Origin: an uncultured Eubacteriales bacterium
Lineage (GTDB): Bacteria > Bacillota > Clostridia > Lachnospirales > Lachnospiraceae
Assembly: GCA_900548855.1 (NCBI GenBank)
Contig: URMF01000069.1
Location: 1 to 14,775 of the forward strand
Direction: 5' to 3'
DNA: 14,775 nucleotides
Made by a program: the position numbers and the translations under genes. This document shows, piece by piece, positions 14,722 to 14,775 of this stretch. Below the pieces are notes generated by a model. The model had not been told where the DNA came from. It ran no database searches and saw only the letters and a program-made list of their open reading frames with translations. How positions within the stretch are numbered: the first letter of the stretch is position 1; every line of letters begins with the position of its first letter.

Positions 14722-14775
14722 AAATGCCAAAATTTCAGTTTCATGTTGCTTTTAATAATTGAATATTGAATGATT

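Overview
The window looks like chromosomal DNA of a low-to-moderate GC Firmicute, most likely a gut Clostridium/Lachnospiraceae-type bacterium. This is an inference from the YesM/YesN-type sensor/regulator pair next to a carbohydrate ABC importer without its own ATPase, the purine-rich AGGAGG ribosome binding sites, a DUF3267 protein and AT-rich promoters. No rRNA, tRNA, CRISPR array or intact insertion sequence was seen.

Left edge (1-577): the C-terminal end of a DUF4143-type ATP-binding protein enters from outside. It is followed by a start-less coding remnant and a strong two-part hairpin.

Carbohydrate locus (578-9513): four minus-strand genes encode two MalF/MalG-type permeases, a sugar-binding lipoprotein and a cytosolic GH63-like glycosidase. 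A divergent plus-strand pair encodes an AraC-type response regulator and a membrane histidine kinase, with a clear promoter in the shared intergenic region. The likely circuit is: sugar sensed outside by the kinase, regulator phosphorylated, importer and hydrolase induced, and imported oligosaccharide cleaved in the cytoplasm. Hairpins sit on both sides of the binding-protein gene and at the ends of both transcription units.

Exporter-like locus (9508-14183): a degraded GH95-like fragment abuts a pair of half-size ABC transporters with IrtA/IrtB or YbtP/YbtQ-like features. They are preceded on the same strand by a TetR-family repressor. A consensus promoter and a 28-bp palindromic operator lie directly upstream of the repressor gene. 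This block looks richer in G+C than its neighbours.

Right edge (14184-14775): an AT-rich gene for a DUF3267 membrane protein with an HExxH motif. It seems to lack its first ~20-25 codons and begins abruptly beside the TetR promoter.

No wholly new system is evident. The most interesting aspects are the mosaic structure (gene fragments at the module boundaries), the hairpins without U-tracts, the irregular TetR start and its operator with possible divergent promoters, and the unassigned substrates of the GH63-like locus and the ABC pair.
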